Below are positions 26,052-33,785 of a DNA stretch of 64,000 nucleotides, piece by piece. Within the stretch, counting starts at the first letter, position 1. Each line of letters opens with the position of its first letter. This DNA is from Geomesophilobacter sediminis (lineage in GTDB: Bacteria; Desulfobacterota; Desulfuromonadia; Geobacterales; Geobacteraceae): the NCBI RefSeq assembly GCF_016458275.1, contig NZ_JAEMHM010000002.1:312001-376000 (forward strand), given 5' to 3'. The notes beneath the pieces are model-generated. The model had not been told where the DNA came from and did no database searches. It worked only from the letters and a program-made list of their open reading frames with translations. Both the position numbers and the translations under genes were made by a program.

Positions 26052-26092
26052 AAACAGGGCACCGGAGAATCAGAGGGAGGTGGTCCCTGTTT
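26052..26092 (-). terminator. Riboswitch expression-platform terminator
   Basis: On the minus strand AAACAGGG pairs with CCCTGTTT around an inner CACC/GGTG stem, followed by TTATT. It lies between the GEMM aptamer and the protease ribosome binding site, where ligand binding would decide read-through. Confidence 0.75.
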
Positions 26093-26176
26093 CTTCGGCA
26101 ACCCGGCTGTCCTTCCATCTCTGGGTAGGACCCGTGGCTTTGTGTCCCCCGGTCTCCCGAGGTTTACCTTTATCGG
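26093..26176 (-). ncRNA. GEMM-class cyclic dinucleotide riboswitch aptamer (c-di-GMP-I type)
   Basis: The minus-strand leader of the protease gene carries the GEMM landmarks in order: GGTAAACC (plus 26161-26168), the P2 hairpin closed by GAGA, ACACAAAGCCACGGG (CACAAAGCC at plus 26136-26144), CCTACC, a P3 hairpin, then ACAGCCGGGTTGCCG (plus 26097-26110). A terminator follows immediately. GEMM RNAs bind c-di-GMP, and a Geobacter-rich branch binds 3',3'-cGAMP. Which ligand applies depends on the base equivalent to G20 of the Vibrio Vc2 RNA and cannot be settled by eye. Confidence 0.88.
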
Positions 26177-26241
26177 AAACAGCTTGTAATTAGAGCACGT
26201 CACATGGTGACACCCTTTTTATTCAAATTCGATGCCAACAA

Positions 26242-26258
26242 CGCTACTATGGTGCCGA
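26242..26258 (-). promoter_or_regulatory. Possible sigma-54 promoter upstream of the riboswitch
   Basis: The minus strand reads TCGGCACCATAGTAGCG, with GG-N10-GC spacing and a good GGCAC box but TAGC in place of TTGC. It would start transcription near 26231, about 55 bases before the aptamer, which is a sensible position. No PrsR-like box was found nearby. Confidence 0.35.
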
Positions 26259-26490
26259 CTTGGGCAAGTTACTAAAAGTAAATGTTAATTCGGAGGAACG
26301 CGGCTGCCGGGGCCGGAGGGACTCTGTTGCAGGATTTGAACATCTCAAGCCCCTTGAAGCCGCTTGCTGGGCTTCTTCCGCCGTCTTGTGCCGGATCTGA
26401 ACAAGTTCATACTTTGCGCAGCGGGCGAATGTATTTTTGAGTTGCGGAAAAAGAGCGCGGCTGGTTTTGCATCCATACCACTTTTTAAAA

Positions 26491-26533
26491 AAAGCCCCGT
26501 AGCTGGCGTGGTTAGTGCCGGTTACGGGGCTTT
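26491..26533 (-). terminator. Terminator of the three-gene surface protein operon
   Basis: On the minus strand AAAGCCCCGTA pairs with TACGGGGCTTT and is followed by a run of seven T, a canonical intrinsic terminator 39 bases after the stop of the giant protein gene. Confidence 0.9.
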
Positions 26534-26571
26534 GTTCATCGCGGGGCCGCCGTGGGCGCCCCCGGTGGTCC

Positions 26572-29500
26572 CTAGTTCAACGGGCAGCCGAGGTTGTTGT
26601 AGCCGTCCAGCTGGGTGGCCAGGGCGTCGTAGTTTCCGGTGACGACGGCGTTCACTACCGCTGCCTTGATCTGTGCCACGGTGAGCGGAAACCCGGAGAT
26701 CCGGCCGTCTTCCGCGTTCAAAAGAGCCGCTGCGGCCTGCCGGGCCAGGTTCTCCACTCCGCCCCCCCCAAGGTTGAGGGCCTGGAGCAGGGTGATGTCC
26801 GGGGTGAAGGCATTGGTCCCGAAAACGCTGTCGAAGTTGTCCGTGGTATGGCTTGCGCTGGGCCAGTTGGCGGTGTGGGTTTTCCAGTATCCCAGCGAAC
26901 ACCCCTTGCCGCAGGTCGGGGTCGGGAGCTTGTAGAAACCGAAGTCGACGGTCAGGTCCGAAGCCCGGTTGTCCGCGAGCGTCACCGTCGACGGGGTCGG
27001 ATTGCTGTCGGCGGCCCGGCTGTTCCCCTGAAGGGTGGGGGACGGGGTGAACCCGGCCGGGGTCAGCACCGTCACCGTGTAGGTCCCGGCACAGAGGCCC
27101 GAGAACTGGTAGTGACCATCGGCATCGGTGATGGAGCTCATGCCGTTACTGAGCTTCACCGTCACTCCCGCCAGCCCCGGCTCCTTGCATTCCTGGATCC
27201 CGTTCTTGTTGAGATCGTTCCAGACGTAGTTCCCGATCACGCCGGTGCAGGTGGGCGCCGGGGTCTTGTAGAACCCGAAGTCGATGTTCTGTACCGAACT
27301 GGAACTCGCGGTGAGGGTCACCTTGGCCGGGCTCCCCTTGCTGTCCTTCGCGGTGTTGCCTCCCTGGCCGGTCGGGGACGCGGTGTAGCCGGCGGGAGTG
27401 GCGACGGTGATGGTGTAGTCGCCGGCGCAAAGGCCGGTGAACTGGTAATGGCCCGTGGCGTCGGTGGAGGTCTGGTCGCCGTTGCTGAGCAGGACTGTGA
27501 TCCCGGCCAGCCCCGACTCGGTGCTGTCCTGGACGCCGTTCATGTTGGTATCGTTCCAGATGTAGTCACCGATCTTGCCGGTGCAGGCGATACTCGGCTT
27601 GGCGAGTCCGAAATCGGCCGACAGGTTGCTCGCGCTGTCGGAGGTGAGGTTCACCGTCACCGAGGTCGGGGTGGTTGCGCTCCAGCCGCAGGGAGGGCTT
27701 ACCTTGACCGTGTAGCTTCCCTGGCAAAGACCGGTGAACTGGTAGTGTCCGGTCGCGTCGGTGTAGGCGCTCTTCCCGTTGCTCAGGGTGACCTTCACCT
27801 TGGCGATTCCTGCTTCGCCGCCGTTTTGGGCGCCGTTTTTGTTGACGTCGTTCCATACGAAGTCGCCGATGACCCCGGTGCACTGCTGGGGCGGCGTGGT
27901 GTCGCCGCAGTGGGTCGGTCCCCCCGGCAACGTGCCGCTGTTGTAGGCGTCGAGAGTGCCGGTGAGGGTACTCGTCGTGGCGGTGTCCAGCGAGCCGGAG
28001 CCGACCGGCGGGACCACGAGGGCGCCGATCATGGCATCGGCGCTGGTGATCGCCTGTTGGATCGTCGTGGGTACCATGGTGCCGTTGGCGACGTTCAGCT
28101 TGGCCGCGATCAGCTGGTGGGCAAGGGCGATCACTCCGTTACCCGACACCGGCGTGTTAAAAATGGCCAGGAGCTGGGTCTGGGAATAGGAGACGCTTCC
28201 CAGCTTGAGGGTGCTTACCGGCCAGTTGCCGGGGTGGTTTTTCCAGTACCCCTGGGTGAAGGTGCAGGTCTTGGTATTGCAGACCACCCAGGCGTCGTCG
28301 CTGTCGGAAACCTTGTTACCCAGTACATCCTGCCCGATGACCGTGGCGGTGTTGACGAAAGACTGGGTGCAGTACTTGGTAGGCAGGGCCAGCTGGGGAA
28401 TCTGGTCGGCGGTCAGGGTGACCGATGCGCCGGCGGCAAGGTTCCCCACTGAGTAACCGGTCACCCCTACCGTCGGGTCGGTCACCGTCACGCCGGTGAG
28501 GTCGGTCTGGCCGCAGTTGGTTACCAGGAACCGGTAGGCCAGCGGGGACTGGCGGACGTGGCCTTGGTAGTACTCCCCGGCGTCATAGGTGTCGTCATTG
28601 TCGTCATCGTCCTTGTCGACGTCCTGGATGTACGCCTCGTCGGAGTCGTCGTGGGAGATGCCGAGCTTCAGCTTCTTGAGGAGATCGAGGATCCCTCCCT
28701 GGGAAAGGGTGCCGTTGGCGAGCTTGGAGAGGAAGTCGTCACCGCTGTCGGTGGTCTTGGTGGTGATCCCCATCGTGGCGCCGGTTTCCTCGGTGTCCGC
28801 ATCCAGCCAGACCGGGACGCAGGTCGGTGCCGCCGGGATCTTGCAGTAGTCGTCCTTGTTGTCGTCGCTGTTGCAATAGCCGTGGTCGCAGTCGGACTTG
28901 GAGCAATGGGTCCCCTTCGATTCGGAACTGCCGCAGTGGGACTGCTTCAGGGTGACCTCATGACAGTAGCTGAGCTTGGTCTGGTAGGTATTGGCGCAGT
29001 AGCTTTGATCGCAGTCGCTGCGCTTGCAGTAGTCGTCCTTGGTTTCGTCGGTCTTGCAGTGCTTGTCCTTGGAGCCGGTGACGGTGCAGGTGGTGCTGAC
29101 CTGCTTCTTGATGCTGACGCAGGCCTGGGCGTTGACGCCGCAGGTCGCGTTGGAATTGGCCGAGACGGCACTGGCACTGAGGGAGCCGGATGCGGTGCAG
29201 CTGATGGTGTCGGTCGAGGTTCCCGACGTCGGAACGTAGCTCCCGGTCAAGGTGGCGCTGGCACCCGGTGCCAGGGTCGTCGGCACCCCGGTCAGAACCG
29301 CGCCCTGGCTGTCGGTGCAGTTAAAGCCGGCAAGCGATTCGTTGCCGGTGTTGGTGAGCAGGCCGCTGATGCCGATCGGCTGTCCGGGGGCCGAAGCGTT
29401 GCTGCAGGATTCGGTCAGCGTCAGCGACGGGGCGGTCAGTACCTGGCAGGTGGCGCTCGAGGTGCCGGTCACCGCGGTCGCGTTGGTGATCCCGTAGCCA

Positions 29501-32157
29501 GAGCAGGTTACCATGTCGGTGGAGGGGCTGAGGGACGTGACGTAGCCGCCGGTCATGGTGGCGCTGGCACCCGGTGCCAGGGAGGTCGGCACGTTGGTCA
29601 GGCTACCTCCTTTGCTGTCACTGCAGACGATCCCGGTGATGGTGTCGTTGCCGGTGTTGCTGATCACCGCGCTGATGCCGATCGGCAGTCCCGGTGCGCC
29701 GGCGTTGGCGCAGCTGTCGTTGATGGTCCAGGTCACCTTGGTGTCGATCCCGCAGGTGGCACTGGAATTTGCCGAGACCGAAGCGCTGTTGATGGCGCCG
29801 GTGGCGCTGCAGGTGACGGTATCGCTGGAGTTGCTGCCGGTCGGGATGTAGCTCCCGGTGATCGGGGCGCTGGCCCCCGGGGCCAGGGTGGCCGGAACAC
29901 CGGCGAAGACCGCCCCTTTGCTGTCGGTGCAGCTCAAGCCGGAGAGCGGTTCGTTGCCGGTGTTGGTGATCACGCCGGTCAGAGTGATCGCCTGTCCCGG
30001 TGCGGCAGCGTTGCTGCACGACTCGCTCACCGTGAAGACGGGCTTGGTATCGATGCCGCAGGTGGCGCTGGAGTTGGCCGAGACCGAAGCGCTGTTGATG
30101 CCGCCGGTGGCACTGCAGGTGATGGTATCGCTGGAGTTGCTCCCGGTCGGGACGTAGCTCCCGGTGATCGGGGCGGAGGCCCCCGGGGCGAGGGTCGCCG
30201 GGATGCCGGCAAGGACCGCTCCCTTGCTGTCGCTGCAGCTGAAGCCGCTCAAGGTTTCGTTGCCGGTGTTGGCAATGACGCCGGTCAGGGTGATCGGCTG
30301 TCCCGGCGCGGGGGCGTTGCTGCACGACTCGCTCACCGTGAAGGCGGGCTTGGTATCGATGCCGCAGGTGGCGCTGGAGTTGGCCGAGACGGAAGCGCTG
30401 TTGATGGCTCCGGTGGCACTGCAGGTGATGGTATCGCTGGAGTTGCTCCCGGTCGGGACGTAGCTCCCGGTGATCGGGGCGGAAGCTCCCGGGGCGAGGG
30501 TGGCCGGGATGCCGGCAAGGACCGCCCCTTTGCTGTCGGTGCAACTGAAGCCGTTCAAGGTTTCGTTGCCGGTGTTGGCAATGACGCCGGTCAGGGTGAT
30601 CGGCTGTCCCGGTGCGGGGGCGTTGCTGCACGACTCGCTCACCGTGAAGGCGGGCTTGGTAACGATGCCGCAGGTGGCGTTGGCGTTTGCCGAGACGGTG
30701 ACGCTGTTGATGGCGCCGGTAGCGCTGCAGCTGATGGTGTCACCGGAGTTGCTCCCGGTCGGGACGTAGCTGCCGCTGATCGAGGCGGCGCTGCCCGGAG
30801 CGAGGGTGGCCGGCACACCGGTGATGGCGGCGCCTTTGCTGTCCGTGCAGCTGAAGCCGGTGAGGGTTTCGTTGCCGGTGTTGGTGATGGTGCCGGTCAA
30901 GGTGATCGGCTGTCCCGGAGCCGGCGCGTTGCTGCAGGATTCCGTCACCGTGAAGGCGGGGGCCGTCTTGATGCTGCAGGTGGTCGAAGCGTTGGCGCTG
31001 ACGACGAGGTTGTCCATCCCCCCCTTCGCGGAGCAAGTGACGATGTCGGTGGAATTGCTCCCGGTCGGGACGTAGCTTGCGCTGATCGAGGCGGTGGCGC
31101 CCGGGGCCAGGGTTGCCGGCACCCCGGCGATCACCGTGCCCTTGCTGTCGGTGCAGGTTACGTCGGTGAGGAGTTCGTTGCCGCTATTGGCGACCAGGCC
31201 GGTCAGGGTGATGGGCTGCCCCGGGGCCGGGGCATCGCCGCAGTAAGCCGTGACGCTGATTGCCGGGGTGGCGATGACGTTGCAGGTAGCCTGGCTGGTC
31301 GCCGTGATGGATACCTGGCTGCCGTTGCCGGTTGCCGAGCAGTTGACCGCGCTGGAGGAAGGGGTCCCGGTCGGGGTGTAGCTGCCGGTGATGGTTGCCG
31401 AGGCCCCGACGTCGAGGGTTCCCGGGGTGCCCGAAATGGCGCTCTCCGGCGTGCTGGTGCAGGTAATGCTGGTCAGAGCCTCGCTGCCGGTGTTGGTCAA
31501 GACGGCGGAGAAGGCGATCGGCCCCGATCCGGTTGCATCGGTACAGGTTTCTGCTAAAGACATGTACGGCCCGGCAAGGGTCCCGATGGTCCCCTTGGCG
31601 TTTCCCTGGAACCCGGCCGCGAAGGAGCCGTTGAACGTGGAGCTCTCGCTGGTCAGGGTGACCCCGATGTCCTTACCGGTGAAGGCGGATTTCAGGGTCC
31701 CATCGGTGGTGGAGAAACGGAAGTCAAAGGTGTCGGTCGTGGTGGTGCTGTTGAAAAAGCCGAAGGCCGTGGGCTTGCCGGTGAGGAGCGTGCCGGTGTA
31801 GGTTTGTCCCCCGGCCACGACGGTCCCGATGACCGTGATGTTGTCTCCCGCCACATTGGGGATGAGCTTCCCCGTAGCGTCCAGGTGGACGGTGATGCTG
31901 AGACTTTTGGTGCCGTTGACCAGAACCGGCGTCGCGGTCGACGAGGCACGGTAGGAGAGCGGGGCCGCGGTGACGGTGAGTACCCCGGTAGTGCCGTCGT
32001 AACTGTAGGTGGTTGCCGGAGTGACGCTGCCGATGTTGTAGCTGATCTGCGGATATCCAGGCTGCACGCCCAACAAAGCAGCAAACGCGGTTCCCGTAAA
32101 TGCCGTTACTATGGTTGCCGCGAAAAGAAGCGCGAGCGAATTGAATTTCAATGCCAT
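26572..32157 (-). CDS. Giant secreted repeat protein with Cys-pentad block, SdrD_B-like and GYWKxH domains
   Basis: The 1861-residue protein starts at ATG 32157 (GGGAAACTACC before it), which puts the signal peptide (SLALLFAATIVTAFTGTAFA) at the N-terminus. Residues about 29-195 resemble the body of the two upstream proteins. Residues about 196-1010 hold eight repeats of about 100 residues with four Cys each (ESCSNAPAPGQPITLTG..., ATLAPGASAPITGSYVPTG...). Residues about 1018-1110 form a Cys-rich block with Cys at multiples of five. A DUF11-like domain follows (LAYRFLVTNCGQTDLTGVTV), then TQGYWKNHPGNW, three SdrD_B/Cna-B-like domains (GDFVWNDVNKNG, GDYIWNDTNMNG, GNYVWNDLNKNG) and a C-terminal LGYWKTHTANW domain. 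It has no PEP-CTERM, LPXTG or membrane anchor. A fibrous surface or matrix protein is inferred. Nearly identical repeats 3-5 suggest recent duplication. Confidence 0.87.
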   Translation of the reverse strand: MALKFNSLALLFAATIVTAFTGTAFAALLGVQPGYPQISYNIGSVTPATTYSYDGTTGVLTVTAAPLSYRASSTATPVLVNGTKSLSITVHLDATGKLIPNVAGDNITVIGTVVAGGQTYTGTLLTGKPTAFGFFNSTTTTDTFDFRFSTTDGTLKSAFTGKDIGVTLTSESSTFNGSFAAGFQGNAKGTIGTLAGPYMSLAETCTDATGSGPIAFSAVLTNTGSEALTSITCTSTPESAISGTPGTLDVGASATITGSYTPTGTPSSSAVNCSATGNGSQVSITATSQATCNVIATPAISVTAYCGDAPAPGQPITLTGLVANSGNELLTDVTCTDSKGTVIAGVPATLAPGATASISASYVPTGSNSTDIVTCSAKGGMDNLVVSANASTTCSIKTAPAFTVTESCSNAPAPGQPITLTGTITNTGNETLTGFSCTDSKGAAITGVPATLAPGSAASISGSYVPTGSNSGDTISCSATGAINSVTVSANANATCGIVTKPAFTVSESCSNAPAPGQPITLTGVIANTGNETLNGFSCTDSKGAVLAGIPATLAPGASAPITGSYVPTGSNSSDTITCSATGAINSASVSANSSATCGIDTKPAFTVSESCSNAPAPGQPITLTGVIANTGNETLSGFSCSDSKGAVLAGIPATLAPGASAPITGSYVPTGSNSSDTITCSATGGINSASVSANSSATCGIDTKPVFTVSESCSNAAAPGQAITLTGVITNTGNEPLSGLSCTDSKGAVFAGVPATLAPGASAPITGSYIPTGSNSSDTVTCSATGAINSASVSANSSATCGIDTKVTWTINDSCANAGAPGLPIGISAVISNTGNDTITGIVCSDSKGGSLTNVPTSLAPGASATMTGGYVTSLSPSTDMVTCSGYGITNATAVTGTSSATCQVLTAPSLTLTESCSNASAPGQPIGISGLLTNTGNESLAGFNCTDSQGAVLTGVPTTLAPGASATLTGSYVPTSGTSTDTISCTASGSLSASAVSANSNATCGVNAQACVSIKKQVSTTCTVTGSKDKHCKTDETKDDYCKRSDCDQSYCANTYQTKLSYCHEVTLKQSHCGSSESKGTHCSKSDCDHGYCNSDDNKDDYCKIPAAPTCVPVWLDADTEETGATMGITTKTTDSGDDFLSKLANGTLSQGGILDLLKKLKLGISHDDSDEAYIQDVDKDDDDNDDTYDAGEYYQGHVRQSPLAYRFLVTNCGQTDLTGVTVTDPTVGVTGYSVGNLAAGASVTLTADQIPQLALPTKYCTQSFVNTATVIGQDVLGNKVSDSDDAWVVCNTKTCTFTQGYWKNHPGNWPVSTLKLGSVSYSQTQLLAIFNTPVSGNGVIALAHQLIAAKLNVANGTMVPTTIQQAITSADAMIGALVVPPVGSGSLDTATTSTLTGTLDAYNSGTLPGGPTHCGDTTPPQQCTGVIGDFVWNDVNKNGAQNGGEAGIAKVKVTLSNGKSAYTDATGHYQFTGLCQGSYTVKVSPPCGWSATTPTSVTVNLTSDSASNLSADFGLAKPSIACTGKIGDYIWNDTNMNGVQDSTESGLAGITVLLSNGDQTSTDATGHYQFTGLCAGDYTITVATPAGYTASPTGQGGNTAKDSKGSPAKVTLTASSSSVQNIDFGFYKTPAPTCTGVIGNYVWNDLNKNGIQECKEPGLAGVTVKLSNGMSSITDADGHYQFSGLCAGTYTVTVLTPAGFTPSPTLQGNSRAADSNPTPSTVTLADNRASDLTVDFGFYKLPTPTCGKGCSLGYWKTHTANWPSASHTTDNFDSVFGTNAFTPDITLLQALNLGGGGVENLARQAAAALLNAEDGRISGFPLTVAQIKAAVVNAVVTGNYDALATQLDGYNNLGCPLN

Positions 32158-32258
32158 GGTAGTTTCCCTCTGGTTGCCCGGCACATCCAGGGCACGATTC
32201 CGCCATTCTGGGTGAGCGACCCCGGACAGCGTGGTGCGCATGCGGTGCAGCGCCGGAC

Positions 32259-32912
32259 TCAGCCTCTACGGGTGCTTTTGCGCAGCCGGGCGAGGAACAG
32301 GCCGGCGCCGCCGAAGAGCAGCAGGGTCACGGTACCCGGTTCGGGAACCGGTGCCGGGTGGGTGTCGGAGACGGCATCGCTGAACTCGTAATTGTTGAAA
32401 CTGGCGCCGAAACCATCGGTGGCGAGATCGAAGCCGCTGTTGCCGAGAATCACGAGTACCTGGGAGCCGAAATCGTCTTTGAGCGATCCGCCGACGTTGT
32501 TGAAAAGAAACTGCATCACGGGATCGTTCTTGTCATAGCCGAGGGCGATCAGGTTGCCGGTAAGAAGCGGCGTGGACGGGTCGTTGATGTTTTCGATATC
32601 GAGACTGCCCGAGGAAAAGACGCCGCTGTGTGAGATGGCGGCGGTAAGGCTGAAGCTGGAGAGGAAATAGGCGTCGGTAAGCGAGCTGCTGTCGCTGCTC
32701 TTCTGATAGGTGTTGACGTACCCGTTGGCGGTGAAGGTGCTGCTGCCGTAGTCGTAGCCGACTCCGATGAAGGCGCTGTTGAGGTCGGGGAAGTAGGTGT
32801 ACGGGACATTGATCTGCGTCGCGCCGGCCGGGACGGCCGCAAAAGTTGCCGCCAAAAGGGCGATGAAAAGCAGGAGCATCCTGAGGCAACGGCGGGTATG
32901 GTTCAGTGTCAT
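32259..32912 (-). CDS. PEP-CTERM protein sharing the operon's secreted domain
   Basis: The 217-residue protein has a signal peptide (MLLLFIALLAATFAAVPAGA) and a C-terminal sorting signal: PVPEPGTVTLLLF, hydrophobic helix, RKSTRR tail. Its body (FTANGYVNTY; FSLTAAISHSGVFSSGSLDI; LLTGNLIALGYD; MQFLFNNVGGSLKDDFGSQVLVIL) can be laid along the protein at 32981 and the N-terminus of the giant protein. It should be an XrtA substrate. GAGGGAGGAATTATC precedes the ATG. It is the second gene of the operon that starts at the sigma-54 promoter at 33636. Confidence 0.88.
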   Translation of the reverse strand: MTLNHTRRCLRMLLLFIALLAATFAAVPAGATQINVPYTYFPDLNSAFIGVGYDYGSSTFTANGYVNTYQKSSDSSSLTDAYFLSSFSLTAAISHSGVFSSGSLDIENINDPSTPLLTGNLIALGYDKNDPVMQFLFNNVGGSLKDDFGSQVLVILGNSGFDLATDGFGASFNNYEFSDAVSDTHPAPVPEPGTVTLLLFGGAGLFLARLRKSTRRG

Positions 32913-32980
32913 GATAATTCCTCCCTCTTTTTCGATCTGATTGATTACGTATCGATAGCTATGAAAGATCTATTGCTGGC

Positions 32981-33532
32981 CTACCAGCCGATGCCGGCAA
33001 CGGCGATGGAATTGCTGGTGAAGTCCTGCAGCATACTCCCCTGGTAACCGGAGAAGGTGAGTATGACCTTCAGGACCGGGCCGAACTGGGATGCCAGCGC
33101 CCCATCAGTGGTGGCGAACTGGAATTCGATGGGCCCGCCTGCCTCGCCCAAACCGTGGGCTTGGAGGGTGCCGTTGAGCAGGAGCCCCGGTGCCACGCTC
33201 AGTGAAGGGACCTCGCCGTTGATGGTCAGGGTTCCCGAGGTCACGTTGCCGTCGTTGTCGATGGTCGCGGTGATGGTGAAGGTGCCGTTGACGATGGTGG
33301 CGGGAGCCGTGGAACCGTTGGTGATCTGTTCGGCGTACCCCTGGGCGGTAAACGACTTGCTGGCGGCAACGTAGTTCACGTCAATGAAATCGGCGACCAG
33401 GTTCGGTGTCGTCTGCAGGCTCAGGTCCAGGGGCGCGGCATCGGCATTGCCGGCTGAATTGACCGCCACGAGAGCCATCACGACTGCCAATGCACGAACC
33501 AGTATGCGTGCCTGACGGATGAATCGGGACAT
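32981..33532 (-). CDS. Small secreted protein, unsorted form of the shared domain
   Basis: The 183-residue protein has a signal peptide (ALAVVMALVAVNSAGNADA) and ends without a sorting signal. Recognisable shared text: SFTAQGYAEQ, FTITATIDNDGNVTSGTLTI, LLLNGTLQAHGLG, IEFQFATTDGALASQFGPVLKVIL, then GYQGSMLQDF. The same order occurs in its two downstream neighbours, which suggests one domain family of about 150 residues. GGAGGTACTCAAC precedes the ATG. It is the first gene after the sigma-54 promoter, with a 5' leader of about 93 bases. The function is unknown; secretion is likely. Confidence 0.82.
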   Translation of the reverse strand: MSRFIRQARILVRALAVVMALVAVNSAGNADAAPLDLSLQTTPNLVADFIDVNYVAASKSFTAQGYAEQITNGSTAPATIVNGTFTITATIDNDGNVTSGTLTINGEVPSLSVAPGLLLNGTLQAHGLGEAGGPIEFQFATTDGALASQFGPVLKVILTFSGYQGSMLQDFTSNSIAVAGIGW

Positions 33533-33635
33533 GTTGAGTACCTCCAGGGTGCGGCTATCGTACCAGTTGTTTCGGCTGGTTCGCCGAAGATGCGTAAGCG
33601 GAGCGTCTTTGGGCGTAGGTTAGTGACATCGTTTG

Positions 33636-33652
33636 AGCAAGGATGGTGCCAT
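33636..33652 (-). promoter_or_regulatory. Sigma-54 (-24/-12) promoter of the three-gene surface operon
   Basis: The minus strand reads ATGGCACCATCCTTGCT, identical at 15 of 17 positions to the promoter at 23182, including most of the spacer. GG and GC are 10 bases apart. The predicted start is near 33625. Confidence 0.85.
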
Positions 33653-33714
33653 GAAGGGGAATGCCGAGATTGCAATAGTTGCCATCGCTTTTATCGTTGA
33701 GCAGGTGGGAAATG

Positions 33715-33731
33715 TGTAAGGAGTATCGACA
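33715..33731. promoter_or_regulatory. Candidate PrsR box upstream of the surface operon
   Basis: TGTAAGGAGTATCGACA (plus strand) matches the box at 23017 at 14 of 17 positions. It is centred about 98 bases upstream of the predicted start. A weaker half-site (CTTTTACA end) follows near 33736-33752. Confidence 0.6.
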
Positions 33732-33785
33732 GCCGTTATGGAAACTTTTACAGTGCGGGCTACGTCAAATCACGGAGAATGACCC

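Noticed and set aside
26572-26640. PEP-CTERM or LPXTG anchor at the end of the giant protein
   Set aside because: The C-terminus ends in a GYWKxH domain with a short polar tail (DGYNNLGCPLN). There is no PEP motif, hydrophobic helix or basic tail.
28830-29105. c-type cytochrome heme-binding region
   Set aside because: Cys and His are frequent but not one CxxCH motif occurs in the block.
28558-31557. A 999-codon open frame on the plus strand through the giant surface protein gene
   Set aside because: It is antisense to a repeat gene with strong protein-level repeats, signal peptide and terminator. Its own text is Gly/Val/Asp-rich, as expected from reading GC-rich codons backwards, and it has no ribosome binding site.
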